Source: Serratia rhizosphaerae
Lineage (GTDB): Bacteria; Pseudomonadota; Gammaproteobacteria; Enterobacterales; Enterobacteriaceae
Direction: 5' to 3'
DNA length: 64,000 nucleotides
Assembly: GCF_009817885.1 (NCBI RefSeq)
Contig: NZ_CP041764.1
Span: forward strand, 2,418,001 to 2,482,000
The notes under the pieces: generated by a model
What the model was told of the DNA's origin: nothing
Seen by the model: only the letters and a program-made list of their open reading frames with translations
Database searches by the model: none
Part shown: one piece after another, positions 42,816 to 51,659 of the stretch
Layout: every line of letters begins with the position of its first letter
How positions within the stretch are numbered: the stretch's first letter is position 1
Position numbers and translations under genes: made by a program

Positions 42816-44018
42816 ATGAAGCCGCGAGCTTTAATGATTTTTTTGCTTTTTGTCGGTTATGTGATTGTTTATATAGATAAAACTGTGATGGGGTTTGCCC
42901 TGTTGCCGATTGAGCGTGAATTTAATCTGCCGGCGGAACAGCTGGGCTATGTCACCGGCGTATTCTTCCTGGCGTATTCATTGTTTCAAATTCCGGCCGG
43001 CTGGCTTAACGACCGCTTCGGTTTTAAGAAGGTGCTGTGTGCTTCTTTATTGCTGCTGGGTGGTTTCGCCTTGTGCTTCGGCCTACTGGGCTTTGGCCTG
43101 GGGCTGCTGGTGACGTTCCGCTTTCTGTCGGGGATGGGGCATTCCGGCTATCCCTGCTCATGCGCCAAAGCGGTGGTCGCCAACTTTCCGCTGGAGCAGC
43201 GCACTTTCGCACAGTCGATTTTGCTCTCTTCCGCCGGCCTGGCGATGACCGCCGGGCCGTTGGTGGCGGTGTACTGCCTGGAGCATATCGGCTGGCGCGG
43301 CTCTTTCTCGGCGCTTGGCCTACTGGCTTTTGCGGTTGCCGCCTGCGTGCTGTGGCTGGTGCCGAATCCGCCGCGGGCGGCGCAGCGTTCGGCGGACGGC
43401 GCCGGCAATACCTACCGCACCTTGCTGAAAACGCCGATTGTGCTGCTGCTGTTTGTGGCGATTTTCTGTATCAACATTCCGTCTTACGGCTTGATGGCCT
43501 GGTTGCCTAAATTTCTGGTTCAGCAGCGCGGTATGGCGCTTGGCATGTCCAGCCTGGTGGTGGCCGCAGGCGGCCTGGGGATCTGGATCTCTTCGCTGGG
43601 CACCGGCTGGCTGGTGGGGCGCTATATGCAGGGGCGTGAGCCGCTGGTGATTTTCTGCTGCTCGCTGCTGAGTGCGCTGTGTATCTGGCTGGTTTATACC
43701 TCCACGTCGGCATGGGGCGCCAGCGTGTTGCTGTTTTTGGGGTATGTCTTCCTGATGGCGTCCTTTGTCACGGTGTTTACGCTGCCGATGAAGCGCCTGG
43801 CGCCGGAGGTGATGGGCGCCGCCATGGGGCTGATCAATACCGGCGGCACGCTCGGCGGTTTTGTTGCGCCGATTGTGATGGGGTATCTGATCACCCTGAG
43901 CCAGGGGTATGCATCGACCTTTATCTTTCTGGCGCTGGCGATGGTGGTTTCCGGTCTGGTGATGCTGCCGTTAGCGGTGAAGCCGCGCCAATCCCTGTTA
44001 AACGGAGGTGAATTGTGA
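42816..44018 (+). CDS. MFS transporter, anion:cation symporter type
   Basis: A 400-residue major facilitator with 12 predicted membrane segments. The N terminus VGYVIVYIDKTVMGFALLPIE and the loop-2/3 motif GWLNDRFGFKKVL fit the ACS family, which takes up organic anions. GGGGAG precedes the ATG; an upstream in-frame reading to 42750 lacks similarity. It is coupled to the M20 hydrolase gene by TGATG-type overlap. Together they suggest uptake of an amide or N-acyl compound that the hydrolase cleaves. The substrate is unknown. Confidence 0.88.
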   Translation: MKPRALMIFLLFVGYVIVYIDKTVMGFALLPIEREFNLPAEQLGYVTGVFFLAYSLFQIPAGWLNDRFGFKKVLCASLLLLGGFALCFGLLGFGLGLLVTFRFLSGMGHSGYPCSCAKAVVANFPLEQRTFAQSILLSSAGLAMTAGPLVAVYCLEHIGWRGSFSALGLLAFAVAACVLWLVPNPPRAAQRSADGAGNTYRTLLKTPIVLLLFVAIFCINIPSYGLMAWLPKFLVQQRGMALGMSSLVVAAGGLGIWISSLGTGWLVGRYMQGREPLVIFCCSLLSALCIWLVYTSTSAWGASVLLFLGYVFLMASFVTVFTLPMKRLAPEVMGAAMGLINTGGTLGGFVAPIVMGYLITLSQGYASTFIFLALAMVVSGLVMLPLAVKPRQSLLNGGEL

Positions 44019-45190
44019 TGAATATCGATAAGCTGATCGACGATGTGGCGGCGGATGTGCTGCGCTGGCGGCGTTATCTGCACGCCAACCCGGAATTGTC
44101 GTTTCAGGAGGCGGCTTCGGCGGACTACATTGCCGAGCAACTGGCGGCGCTGGGGCCGTTGAGCCTGCAGAGGCCGACGCCGAACAGCGTGGTGGCCGAA
44201 CTGGCGGGCGGGCGCCCCGGTCCTTGCTACGCCCTGCGGGCGGATATTGATGCCTTGCCGATTCAGGAAGAGAGCGATGAAGCGTTCTGTTCCACCCGGC
44301 CGGGGGTGATGCACGCCTGTGGTCACGACGCGCACAGCGCCATGCTGCTCGGCGCCGCCAGCGTACTGTGTCAATTGCAGTCTCAGCTGAGCGGAACGGT
44401 GCGTTTTATTTTCCAGCATGCCGAGGAGGTGCCGCCGGGCGGGGCGCAGGAGCTGGTGGATTTGGGCGTACTGGACGGCGTGAAGATGATTTTCGGCCTG
44501 CACGTAATGCCGAATTTCCCTACCGGCAGCGTTGCGCTGAAGGAAGGGGTATTCAGCGCCTCCAGCGACAACTTCGATATCATGCTGCAAGGTAAGGGCG
44601 GACATGGTTCGATGCCGCAGCTGTGTATCGATCCGGTCACGATTGGCGCCCAGGTGGTGACCGCGCTACAGCAAATTATCGCTCGCCGGCTTGACCCGCT
44701 GCATGCGCCGGTACTGACCGTCGCCACCTTTCAGGCGGAAGGGGGCTATAACGTTATTCCGGACAGTGTACGGCTGGCCGGTACGCTGCGTACTCACGAT
44801 CATGCGGTACGTGAACGGGTGCCACAGCTGGTGGAGCAAACGGTGGCCGGCATTACGCAGGCCAGCGGGGCGAGTTATCAGATGCGGTGGACGCGCGGTT
44901 ACACCATTGGCGACAATCATCCGCAGGCCTGTGAAATTGCCCGTGAGGTGATTGGCGACACGCTGGGCACCGATGCGCTGCACGAAATGAGCGCGCCGAT
45001 GTTCGGCAGTGAGGATTTTTCTTCCTACCAGCGGCAGGTGCCGGGCTGTTTCCTGTTTATCGGCAGCGGCAACGAAAAGATCGGCGCGACTTATGGGGTG
45101 CATAACCCGCGCTTTAAACTGGATGAGGAGGTATTGCAGATCGGAGTGAAACTGCATGTCGGCTTTATCCGGCGCTTGCTGATGGCATAG
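44018..45190 (+). CDS. M20-family metallo-amidohydrolase
   Basis: A 390-residue di-metal amidohydrolase of the M20D type (N-acyl-amino-acid hydrolase, hippurate hydrolase, IAA-amino-acid hydrolase). Metal ligands are C101 and H103 in HACGHDAHS, the Glu pair in QHAEEVPPGG near 137, a His in FGLHVMPN and a His in the late GVHNPRF segment. The dimerisation domain begins near GKGGHGSMP. The Cys-containing HACGHD is usual for this branch. ATG at 44018 overlaps the transporter stop; GTG one codon earlier is possible. It ends six bases before convergent prkB. Confidence 0.9.
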   Translation: MNIDKLIDDVAADVLRWRRYLHANPELSFQEAASADYIAEQLAALGPLSLQRPTPNSVVAELAGGRPGPCYALRADIDALPIQEESDEAFCSTRPGVMHACGHDAHSAMLLGAASVLCQLQSQLSGTVRFIFQHAEEVPPGGAQELVDLGVLDGVKMIFGLHVMPNFPTGSVALKEGVFSASSDNFDIMLQGKGGHGSMPQLCIDPVTIGAQVVTALQQIIARRLDPLHAPVLTVATFQAEGGYNVIPDSVRLAGTLRTHDHAVRERVPQLVEQTVAGITQASGASYQMRWTRGYTIGDNHPQACEIAREVIGDTLGTDALHEMSAPMFGSEDFSSYQRQVPGCFLFIGSGNEKIGATYGVHNPRFKLDEEVLQIGVKLHVGFIRRLLMA

Positions 45191-45196
45191 GCGCCG

Positions 45197-46066
45197 TTAT
45201 TCGATCTTTTTCCCTTCCAGCAGGCGCTGCACCAGCGGCGCCATAATCAGCTCCATCGCCAGCCCCATTTTGCCGCCTGGTACCACCAACGTATTGATAT
45301 GAGAGATAAATGAACCTTGCAGCATCGCCAGCAGATAGGGGAAGTCGATCTGATCCAACCCACGGAAATGAATGACTACAAAACTTTCATCCAGCGAAGG
45401 AATAGCTTTGGCGGCGAACGGGTTGGAGGTGTCGACCGTCGGCACCCGCTGGAAGTTGATATGGGTGCGGGAAAACTGCGGCGTGATGTAGTTGATATAG
45501 TCTTCCATCGAGCGCACCACCGAATCCATCACCGCTTCGCGCGAATGGCCGCGCTCGCCGGTATCGCGGATTAATTTTTGGATCCACTCCAGGTTAACGA
45601 TGGGCACCACCCCGACCAGCAGATCGACATGACGCGCCACGTCATGCTGATCGGTCACTACGCCGCCGTGCAGGCCTTCATAGAACAACACGTCGGTCGG
45701 CGACGGCAGCGGTTCCCACGGGGTGAAGGTGCCGGGCACCTGATTGTAGGGCACCGCTTCGTCATAGGTATGCAGGTATTTGCGCGAGCGGCCGCTGCCG
45801 TTTTTACCGTATTCGGTAAAGCTTTGTTCCAACAGGCCGAAGTCGTTGGCCTCCGGGCCGAAGTAGCTGATATGGCGGCCGAGATCGCGCGCTTTGCGGA
45901 TAGCTGCGTCCATTTCCGGCCGGGTGTAGCGGTGGAAGCTGTCGCCTTCCAGCTGCGCGGCGCGGATATCCAGCTGCTGGAATATTTTGCGGAACGCCAC
46001 GCTGGTGGTGGTGGTGCCGGCGCCGCTGGAGCCGGTCACCGCGATAACGGGATGTTTGGCGGACAT
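45197..46066 (-). CDS. prkB: Phosphoribulokinase-like protein PrkB
   Basis: A 289-residue P-loop kinase matching E. coli PrkB, assigned as a probable phosphoribulokinase; enterics lack RuBisCO, so the true substrate is unknown. P-loop GSSGAGTTT lies at residues 12-20, EGDSFHRYTRPEMD near 40-53, LFYEGLHGGV near 127, and IRDTGERGHSREAV in the lid. CGGAG precedes the ATG. It follows yheU by 152 bases in the conserved order yheT-yheU-prkB. Confidence 0.93.
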   Translation of the reverse strand: MSAKHPVIAVTGSSGAGTTTTSVAFRKIFQQLDIRAAQLEGDSFHRYTRPEMDAAIRKARDLGRHISYFGPEANDFGLLEQSFTEYGKNGSGRSRKYLHTYDEAVPYNQVPGTFTPWEPLPSPTDVLFYEGLHGGVVTDQHDVARHVDLLVGVVPIVNLEWIQKLIRDTGERGHSREAVMDSVVRSMEDYINYITPQFSRTHINFQRVPTVDTSNPFAAKAIPSLDESFVVIHFRGLDQIDFPYLLAMLQGSFISHINTLVVPGGKMGLAMELIMAPLVQRLLEGKKIE

Positions 46067-46218
46067 ACTTGGGTTACTCCGTAGTAAAAAGCGCGCGTAT
46101 CAGAGAATAATTTTTAGTGTGGTTGATACGTTTTTGCCAGCGGCAAGCTGCGCGAGTTGGTTTGCAAGATGTCCATTGTTACCTGATTTTTACCGTCAGT
46201 CATAGGGCGCAGACGCGA

Positions 46219-46452
46219 TTACCTCTCCTGATAACCGGCACGCAGCTGCCCGCGCGGCATGATATTGACGGTCTCGTGCAGCTCAGACCACACCAGCACC
46301 ACCTCGCCGCTTTGCAGCTGGCGGCGCACGTCGGCCACCTTCTGCTCCAGCGAACGTTCATGTTCGCCGTAGTCGGTGCCTTCGCGCAGCACGAAGGCTT
46401 CAATCAGGTTATTCAGCGTGTCGCCATCCAGTTCTTTCCAGGGAATAATCAC
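46219..46452 (-). CDS. yheU: YheU family protein, function unknown
   Basis: A small 77-residue acidic protein closely matching E. coli YheU (72). It begins at GTG, giving MIIPWKELDGDTLNNLIEAF, and has LREGTDYGEHERSL and a VVLVWSELHETVNIMP segment. A longer in-frame reading to 46536 lies inside yheT. It starts one base after the yheT stop, so it depends on yheT translation. No function is established. Confidence 0.92.
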   Translation of the reverse strand: MIIPWKELDGDTLNNLIEAFVLREGTDYGEHERSLEQKVADVRRQLQSGEVVLVWSELHETVNIMPRGQLRAGYQER

Positions 46453-46453
46453 G

Positions 46454-47428
46454 TTATTTATCCAGATAAGGGGTAAGCCAGGCGGGAATCCGCTGTTCCA
46501 GCCACATTTGCGGTTTGTGCAGCGTGCCGCCGACAAAGCCGACGTGGCCGCCGCGCTCGGTCAGCTGATACTCGATGTTGGGCGGCAGGGCGCTCAGATC
46601 GGGGATCACCGCGTCGGTCATAAACGGATCGTCTTTGGCGTGGATGATCAGCAGCGGCGTTTGGATCTCGGGCAGCAGCGGCAGCGCGCTGCAGCGCCGA
46701 TAGTAGTCGGTGGCGTCGCGGAAGCCGTGAATGCGTGCGGTAATGGCGTCGTCAAAGTCGCGCATGCGGCGCAGTCCTTTGAGCTGCGGCAGCTTCAGCG
46801 GTAGTGACGCCGGGTCGCGCAGCAGCTTGCGGGTGGCGTTCTGCTTGAGCTGGCCGAGCAGGTAATGCTGATAAACGCGCGAGAACCCCTGTTCCATGCG
46901 TAACGAGCAAGGCTCCAGCATCAGCGGCGCGCTGACCACCACGGCGGCGTCCAGCAGGCTCTCCCGCCGCTGCTGCGCCAGATAGCAGGCCAGCATATTG
47001 CCGCCGAGGGAAATGCCGACCGCAGCGGTAGGCGCTGCGCCATGGGTATCCCGCAGCCAGCGCAGGAAAAAGCGCGCGTCTTCCGTTTCGCCGGAATGAT
47101 AAATGCGCTGTTTGCGGTTGGGCACGCCGCTGCAGCCGCGAAAGTGCATCACCACGCCCAGCCAGCCTTTTTCCCGCCAGGCGTGCAGCAGGCCGTGGGC
47201 GTAGGGGCTGTAGAAGCTGCCTTCCAGGCCGTGGAACAGCACCACCCGGGGCTTATCGCCTGCGCTGCTGGGGTCTTCGCTCCAGGCCAGATCGACGAAA
47301 TCGCCGTCGGGCAGTTCCAGCCGCTGCCAGTGCGGTTGCAGCAGTACGCGGCGGCGCACCAGCCGCGGCAATAAGGTTTGCAGATGCGGGTTACCGGCAC
47401 CGCTCAGGGGACGAAAGGTTTCATGCAT
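46454..47428 (-). CDS. yheT: Alpha/beta hydrolase YheT
   Basis: A 324-residue hydrolase of the ABHD1/3-like family (UPF0017); substrate is unknown, carboxylesterase activity is expected. The oxyanion HGLEG lies at 66-70, nucleophile Ser140 in VGISLGGN, Asp near 270 in IHAKDDPFM, and the catalytic His in GGHVGFVGG near the C terminus. The start ATG gives MHETFRPLSGAGNPHLQTLLP, the family N terminus, despite a poor ribosome site. In E. coli yheS is its neighbour on the other side; here 8.4 kb are inserted. Confidence 0.93.
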   Translation of the reverse strand: MHETFRPLSGAGNPHLQTLLPRLVRRRVLLQPHWQRLELPDGDFVDLAWSEDPSSAGDKPRVVLFHGLEGSFYSPYAHGLLHAWREKGWLGVVMHFRGCSGVPNRKQRIYHSGETEDARFFLRWLRDTHGAAPTAAVGISLGGNMLACYLAQQRRESLLDAAVVVSAPLMLEPCSLRMEQGFSRVYQHYLLGQLKQNATRKLLRDPASLPLKLPQLKGLRRMRDFDDAITARIHGFRDATDYYRRCSALPLLPEIQTPLLIIHAKDDPFMTDAVIPDLSALPPNIEYQLTERGGHVGFVGGTLHKPQMWLEQRIPAWLTPYLDK

Positions 47429-47547
47429 AAGGTGAATAAAAATCTTGTTGGCGACTATTGTGTGATCAATAGCGCACTGTTAGCTTCAATGTCATCTGTT
47501 AACCATCATACTGCAAAAATCGCGCATGGGTGAGGAGCGCCCGTTTC

Positions 47548-48150
47548 ATGGAATTAAGTTTGTTTCTTTCGCTGCTGGGTTTCCTGTGGGTGGCCGCGAT
47601 CACCCCTGGCCCGAATAACATGCTGCTCACCACCTCCGGCGCCAATTTTGGCTTTATGCGCTCGCTGTGGCTGATGATTGGCATCATGCTCGGCATGCAG
47701 AGCATTTTGCTGCTGGTGGCGTTCGGCGTCGGCAGCCTGATCCTGGTCTACCCTTCATTACACCTTATCCTGAAAATACTCGGCACCGTCTACCTGCTGT
47801 GGCTGGCGTGGAAAGTGGCGACCGCCGCCTATGAAAAGCTGGAGACCGATATCGCGCCGCCCAAGCCGGTGCGGCTGTACCAGGGCTGGCTGCTGCAGTT
47901 TCTCAACCCTAAAGCCTGGCTGATGGCGCTGGGCGCGGTGGCCAGCTTCAGCCTGGAAGGGGAGCGCTATAACGCGTCGATTCTGGCCATTGCGGCGGGT
48001 ATTTTTGTGGTGAATATCATTGCCGGCGTCATCTGGCTCGGATTCGGCACCGTTATAGGTCGCCTGCTGCACAGTAAGAAAGCCTGGGTGATCTTCAACG
48101 TTTCCATGGGGTTACTGACGGCGGCCTGTGCGTTGCTGATTTGGCATTAA
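47548..48150 (+). CDS. LysE/RhtB-family amino-acid exporter
   Basis: A 200-residue membrane protein with six hydrophobic segments and the N-terminal motif WVAAITPGPNNMLL, typical of LysE/RhtB exporters of amino acids and derivatives. QFLNPKAWLMALGAV is the second family motif. The ATG at 47548 gives the family N terminus MELSLFLSLLGF; a GTG six codons earlier is the alternative. It is followed after ten bases by the PhzF-like gene, and such pairs recur in proteobacteria. The substrate is unknown. Confidence 0.9.
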   Translation: MELSLFLSLLGFLWVAAITPGPNNMLLTTSGANFGFMRSLWLMIGIMLGMQSILLLVAFGVGSLILVYPSLHLILKILGTVYLLWLAWKVATAAYEKLETDIAPPKPVRLYQGWLLQFLNPKAWLMALGAVASFSLEGERYNASILAIAAGIFVVNIIAGVIWLGFGTVIGRLLHSKKAWVIFNVSMGLLTAACALLIWH

Positions 48151-48160
48151 GGAATAAGCG

Positions 48161-48943
48161 ATGAGCGAAAACTATTTTCACGTTGACGCCTTTACCGGCG
48201 CCGGGCTGCGCGGTAACCCGGCGGGGGTGTATCTGTTGAAACAGCCATTGGAGACGGCGCAGCTGCAGGCGATCGCCAATGAGCTGAATCTGCCGGAGAC
48301 CAGCTTTGTCTGGGACGACGGCGATGTGCTGAGCATCCGCTGGTTTACGCCGCAGCGCGAGGTGGACTTGTGCGGTCACGGCACGCTGGCGGCGGCGCAC
48401 GTGATGTTTAACGTGGTGAATCCGGGGCTGAACGACGTGCGTTTCCGCTCCGCCAGCGGTGAACTGTACGTCAGACGCGACAGTGAAGACGGCGAACGAC
48501 TGATTCTGGATTTTCCCAGCCGGGCGCCGCAGCGCATTGCGCCGGTGGAAGCGGTGGCGCAGTTGCTGGGCGTTACGCCACTGGAGAGCTGGCAGGCTAC
48601 GGCGCTGCTGATGGTGCTGGAGAATGAGGCGCAGGTGAGGGCATTGCAGCCGGATATCCCGGCGCTGATTGCCGCCGTCGGCCGGGCGGTGATCGTCACC
48701 GCGCCGGGTGAGGAGGTGGATTTTGTTTCCCGTTACTTCACGCTGGATGGCGGAGAAGACCCGGTGACCGGCTCCGCCCACTGTACGCTGATGCCGTATT
48801 GGGTCGCGCGTCTGGGCCGTCATACGCTGCAGGCCCGGCAGATTTCCGCCCGCGGCGGCGAGCTGTTTTGCCGGCAGCAGGGTGAACGCACCCTGCTCGG
48901 CGGCTACGCCCGGATTTTTTTACGCGGGGAAATTACCGGCTGA
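48161..48943 (+). CDS. PhzF-family isomerase-like protein
   Basis: A 260-residue diaminopimelate-epimerase-fold protein of the PhzF/YddE family. It shows FHVDAFTGAGLRGNPAGV at the N terminus, the acidic residue in LPETSFV (Glu46, equal to the PhzF catalytic Glu45 region), FTPQREVDLCGHGTLAAAH and DPVTGSAHC near 205. No phenazine genes are present, so it is not phenazine biosynthesis; most such proteins have no known substrate. AAGGAA precedes the ATG. It is probably co-transcribed with the LysE-type gene. Confidence 0.9.
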   Translation: MSENYFHVDAFTGAGLRGNPAGVYLLKQPLETAQLQAIANELNLPETSFVWDDGDVLSIRWFTPQREVDLCGHGTLAAAHVMFNVVNPGLNDVRFRSASGELYVRRDSEDGERLILDFPSRAPQRIAPVEAVAQLLGVTPLESWQATALLMVLENEAQVRALQPDIPALIAAVGRAVIVTAPGEEVDFVSRYFTLDGGEDPVTGSAHCTLMPYWVARLGRHTLQARQISARGGELFCRQQGERTLLGGYARIFLRGEITG

Positions 48944-49059
48944 TTATGCACCTTATATCGCCATAAGTAATAAAGAAGTTTTTTTTATTCTTTCATTGCT
49001 CGCCAGTGCTCGGATAAAACTGTTAGTAACTGAACAGATAGTTATCAACGGAGCAGATC

Positions 49060-50055
49060 ATGGCGGGCAAACTCTTTTCTCTACGCGGCGCGGCGCTGCT
49101 GGCGTTGTCGCTGACGGCGGCCAGCGCACAGGCGGTCGACGTGACCGTCGCCTACCAAACCTCAGCGGAGCCCGCCAAAATAGCGCAGGCGGAAAACAGT
49201 TTTGCCAAACAGTCCGGCGCCAAGGTCGACTGGCGTAAGTTTGACAGCGGTTCCGGCGTGCTGCGCGCGCTGGCCTCCGGCGATGTGCAAATCGGTAATA
49301 TCGGCTCCAGCCCGCTGGCGGTGGCCGCCAGCCAAAAACTGCCGATTGAGGTGTTTCTGATCGTCTCGCAGCTGGGCAGCTCGGAAGCGCTGGTGGTGAA
49401 GAACACCATCACGTCGCCTAAAGATCTGATCGGCAAACGCATTGCGGTGCCGTTTATCTCAACCACCCATTACAGCCTGCTGGCCTCGCTGAAGCACTGG
49501 GGCATCAAGCCCGAACAGGTAAAAATCCTCAATCTGCAGCCGCCGGCCATTGCCGCCGCCTGGCAGCGCGGTGATATCGACGGCGCATACGTCTGGGCGC
49601 CGGTGGTGAACGAGCTGGCGAAAGAAGGCAAGGTGCTGGCCGATTCGGCGCAGGTGGGCGAGTGGGGCGCGCCGACGCTGGACGTCTGGGTGGTGCGTAA
49701 GGATTTCGCCCAGCAGCATCCGCAGGTGGTGACCGCGTTTGCCGCCAGTTCGCTGGCGGCGCAAAAGGCCTACCTGAACGATCCTGCCGCCTGGCTGGGA
49801 GATAACAATCACCTCGCTACGCTGGCGCGGCTGAGCGGAGTGCCGGAAGCGCAGGTGCCGGTATTGGTGCAGGGCAACCGCTATCTGCCGGCGGCGGAGC
49901 AGGTGAGCCAACTGGGCCAGCCGGTCAGCAAGGCGATTCACGATACCGCGGAGTTCCTGAAACAGCAGGGCAAAATTCCGCAGGTTGATGCGGATTACAG
50001 CGCCTATGTCACCGACCGTTTCGTCAAGCAGCTGCAGGCTGCGCCGCAGCCGTAA
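49060..50055 (+). CDS. tauA: Taurine ABC transporter substrate-binding protein
   Basis: Periplasmic taurine receptor used under sulfate starvation. The 331-residue protein has a signal peptide (residues 1-26, MAGKLFSLRGAALLALSL..., cleaved after AQA) and the SsuA/TauA fold with VTVAYQTSAEPAKIAQAE at the start of the mature chain and ALASGDVQIGNIGSSPLAVA. It is the first gene of tauABCD. The 116-bp upstream region is AT-rich, as for CysB/Cbl-dependent promoters, but no site was pinned down. Confidence 0.95.
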   Translation: MAGKLFSLRGAALLALSLTAASAQAVDVTVAYQTSAEPAKIAQAENSFAKQSGAKVDWRKFDSGSGVLRALASGDVQIGNIGSSPLAVAASQKLPIEVFLIVSQLGSSEALVVKNTITSPKDLIGKRIAVPFISTTHYSLLASLKHWGIKPEQVKILNLQPPAIAAAWQRGDIDGAYVWAPVVNELAKEGKVLADSAQVGEWGAPTLDVWVVRKDFAQQHPQVVTAFAASSLAAQKAYLNDPAAWLGDNNHLATLARLSGVPEAQVPVLVQGNRYLPAAEQVSQLGQPVSKAIHDTAEFLKQQGKIPQVDADYSAYVTDRFVKQLQAAPQP

Positions 50056-50064
50056 GGGGGAGAC

Positions 50065-50832
50065 ATGTTAAACGTCAGCCATTTGTCGGCGGAGTATCAG
50101 GGGCGCCCGGCGCTGCGCGATGTGTCGTTCCAGATCGACAGCGGCGAGCTGGTGGTGGTGCTGGGCCCGTCGGGCTGCGGCAAAACGACCTTACTGAATC
50201 TGATTGCCGGCTTTATGACGCCGGCGGCGGGCAGCATTACGCTGGACGGGCAGCCGGTCCGCGGCCCCGGCGCCGAGCGCGGCGTGGTGTTCCAGCATGA
50301 GGGCCTGCTGCCGTGGCGCAACGTGGCGGATAACGTCGAGTTTGGTCTGCAACTGGCGGGCGTCGGCAAGGCGCAGCGCCGGGCGGTGGCGCAAGATATG
50401 CTGCGGCGCGTCGGTCTGGCCGGCTATGAGCAACATTTTATCTGGCAGTTGTCCGGCGGGATGCGTCAGCGTGTAGGCATCGCCCGCGCCCTGGCGGCGG
50501 ATCCGCGCCTGCTGCTGCTGGATGAGCCGTTCGGCGCGCTGGATGCCTTTACCCGCGAACAGATGCAGGAACTGCTGCTGACCATCTGGCGCGATACCGG
50601 CAAACAGGTGTTGCTGATTACGCACGATATTGAAGAGGCGGTTTTTTTAGCCAGCGAGCTGTTGCTGCTGTCGCCGGGGCCGGGACAGGTGGTTGAACGC
50701 CTGTCGCTGGATTTCGGCCGCCGCTATGCCGCCGGCGAGGCGTGCCGTTCGATCAAATCGGACCCGGCGTTTATCGCCCGGCGCGAATATGTGCTCGGCA
50801 AGGTCTTCCAACAGCGCGAGGCATTGCTATGA
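50065..50832 (+). CDS. tauB: Taurine ABC transporter ATP-binding protein
   Basis: The 255-residue ATPase powers taurine import. Walker A GPSGCGKTT lies near 34-42, the Q-loop in VFQHEGLLPWRNV near 78, signature LSGGMRQRVGIARAL near 128, and Walker B LLLLDEPFGALDAFTRE near 152, with the H-loop ITHDIEEA. AGGGGGAG precedes the ATG. It overlaps tauC by ATGA. The related ssuB is distinguished by the tauABCD context. Confidence 0.95.
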   Translation: MLNVSHLSAEYQGRPALRDVSFQIDSGELVVVLGPSGCGKTTLLNLIAGFMTPAAGSITLDGQPVRGPGAERGVVFQHEGLLPWRNVADNVEFGLQLAGVGKAQRRAVAQDMLRRVGLAGYEQHFIWQLSGGMRQRVGIARALAADPRLLLLDEPFGALDAFTREQMQELLLTIWRDTGKQVLLITHDIEEAVFLASELLLLSPGPGQVVERLSLDFGRRYAAGEACRSIKSDPAFIARREYVLGKVFQQREALL

Positions 50833-51659
50833 GCCTGCACTCCACCTTAAAAGCCACCGCGACGTCGGCATCGCCGCGCCGTTTTACACTGCCGCGCCGC
50901 GTCTGGCTCAGCGCTTCAACGCTGCTGGCGCTACTGGCGCTGTGGTGGGCGGTGACGGCGCTGGGGCTTATCAGCCCGCTGTTTCTGCCGGCGCCGCAGC
51001 AGGTGCTGCGCCAGTTGATCACCATCGCCAGCCCGCAAGGGTTTATGGACGCCACGCTGTGGCAGCATCTGGCCGCCAGTCTGGGGCGCATTCTGCTGGC
51101 GTTGTTGGCGGCGGTGCTGATCGGTGTTCCGGTCGGTATTGCGATGGGGCTGAACGATACGGTGCGCGGTATTCTCGACCCGTTGATTGAAATCTACCGT
51201 CCGGTGCCGCCGCTGGCCTATTTGCCGCTGATGGTGATTTGGTTCGGCATTGGCGAAACGTCGAAAATCCTGCTGATTTACCTGGCGATTTTCGCCCCGG
51301 TCGCGCTATCGACCGTGGCCGGCGTGCGCAGCGTGGCGCAGGTGCGGGTGCGGGCGGCTCGCGCACTGGGCGCCAACCGTTGGCAGGTGCTGCGTTTTGT
51401 GGTGCTGCCGAGCGCGTTGCCGGAAATTCTGACCGGCATCCGCATCGGGCTGGGCGTAGGCTGGTCGACGCTGGTGGCGGCGGAGCTGATCGCCGCAACG
51501 CGCGGTTTAGGTTTTATGGTGCAATCCGCCGGTGAATTTCTGGCGACCGATGTGGTGCTGGCCGGCATCGGCGTGATTGCGATAATTGCATTCGGCTTAG
51601 AGCTGGGACTGCGTGCCCTGCAGCGCCGTCTGACCCCGTGGCATGGAGTACAACAATGA
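50829..51659 (+). CDS. tauC: Taurine ABC transporter permease
   Basis: A 276-residue inner-membrane permease with six membrane segments and the EAA loop around ARALGANRWQVLRFVVLPSALPEILTG near 180-205, where the ATPase docks. The start MSLHSTLKATA overlaps the tauB stop by four bases; an in-frame reading reaching 50742 lies inside tauB. It overlaps tauD at its own stop by four bases. Confidence 0.94.
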   Translation: MSLHSTLKATATSASPRRFTLPRRVWLSASTLLALLALWWAVTALGLISPLFLPAPQQVLRQLITIASPQGFMDATLWQHLAASLGRILLALLAAVLIGVPVGIAMGLNDTVRGILDPLIEIYRPVPPLAYLPLMVIWFGIGETSKILLIYLAIFAPVALSTVAGVRSVAQVRVRAARALGANRWQVLRFVVLPSALPEILTGIRIGLGVGWSTLVAAELIAATRGLGFMVQSAGEFLATDVVLAGIGVIAIIAFGLELGLRALQRRLTPWHGVQQ

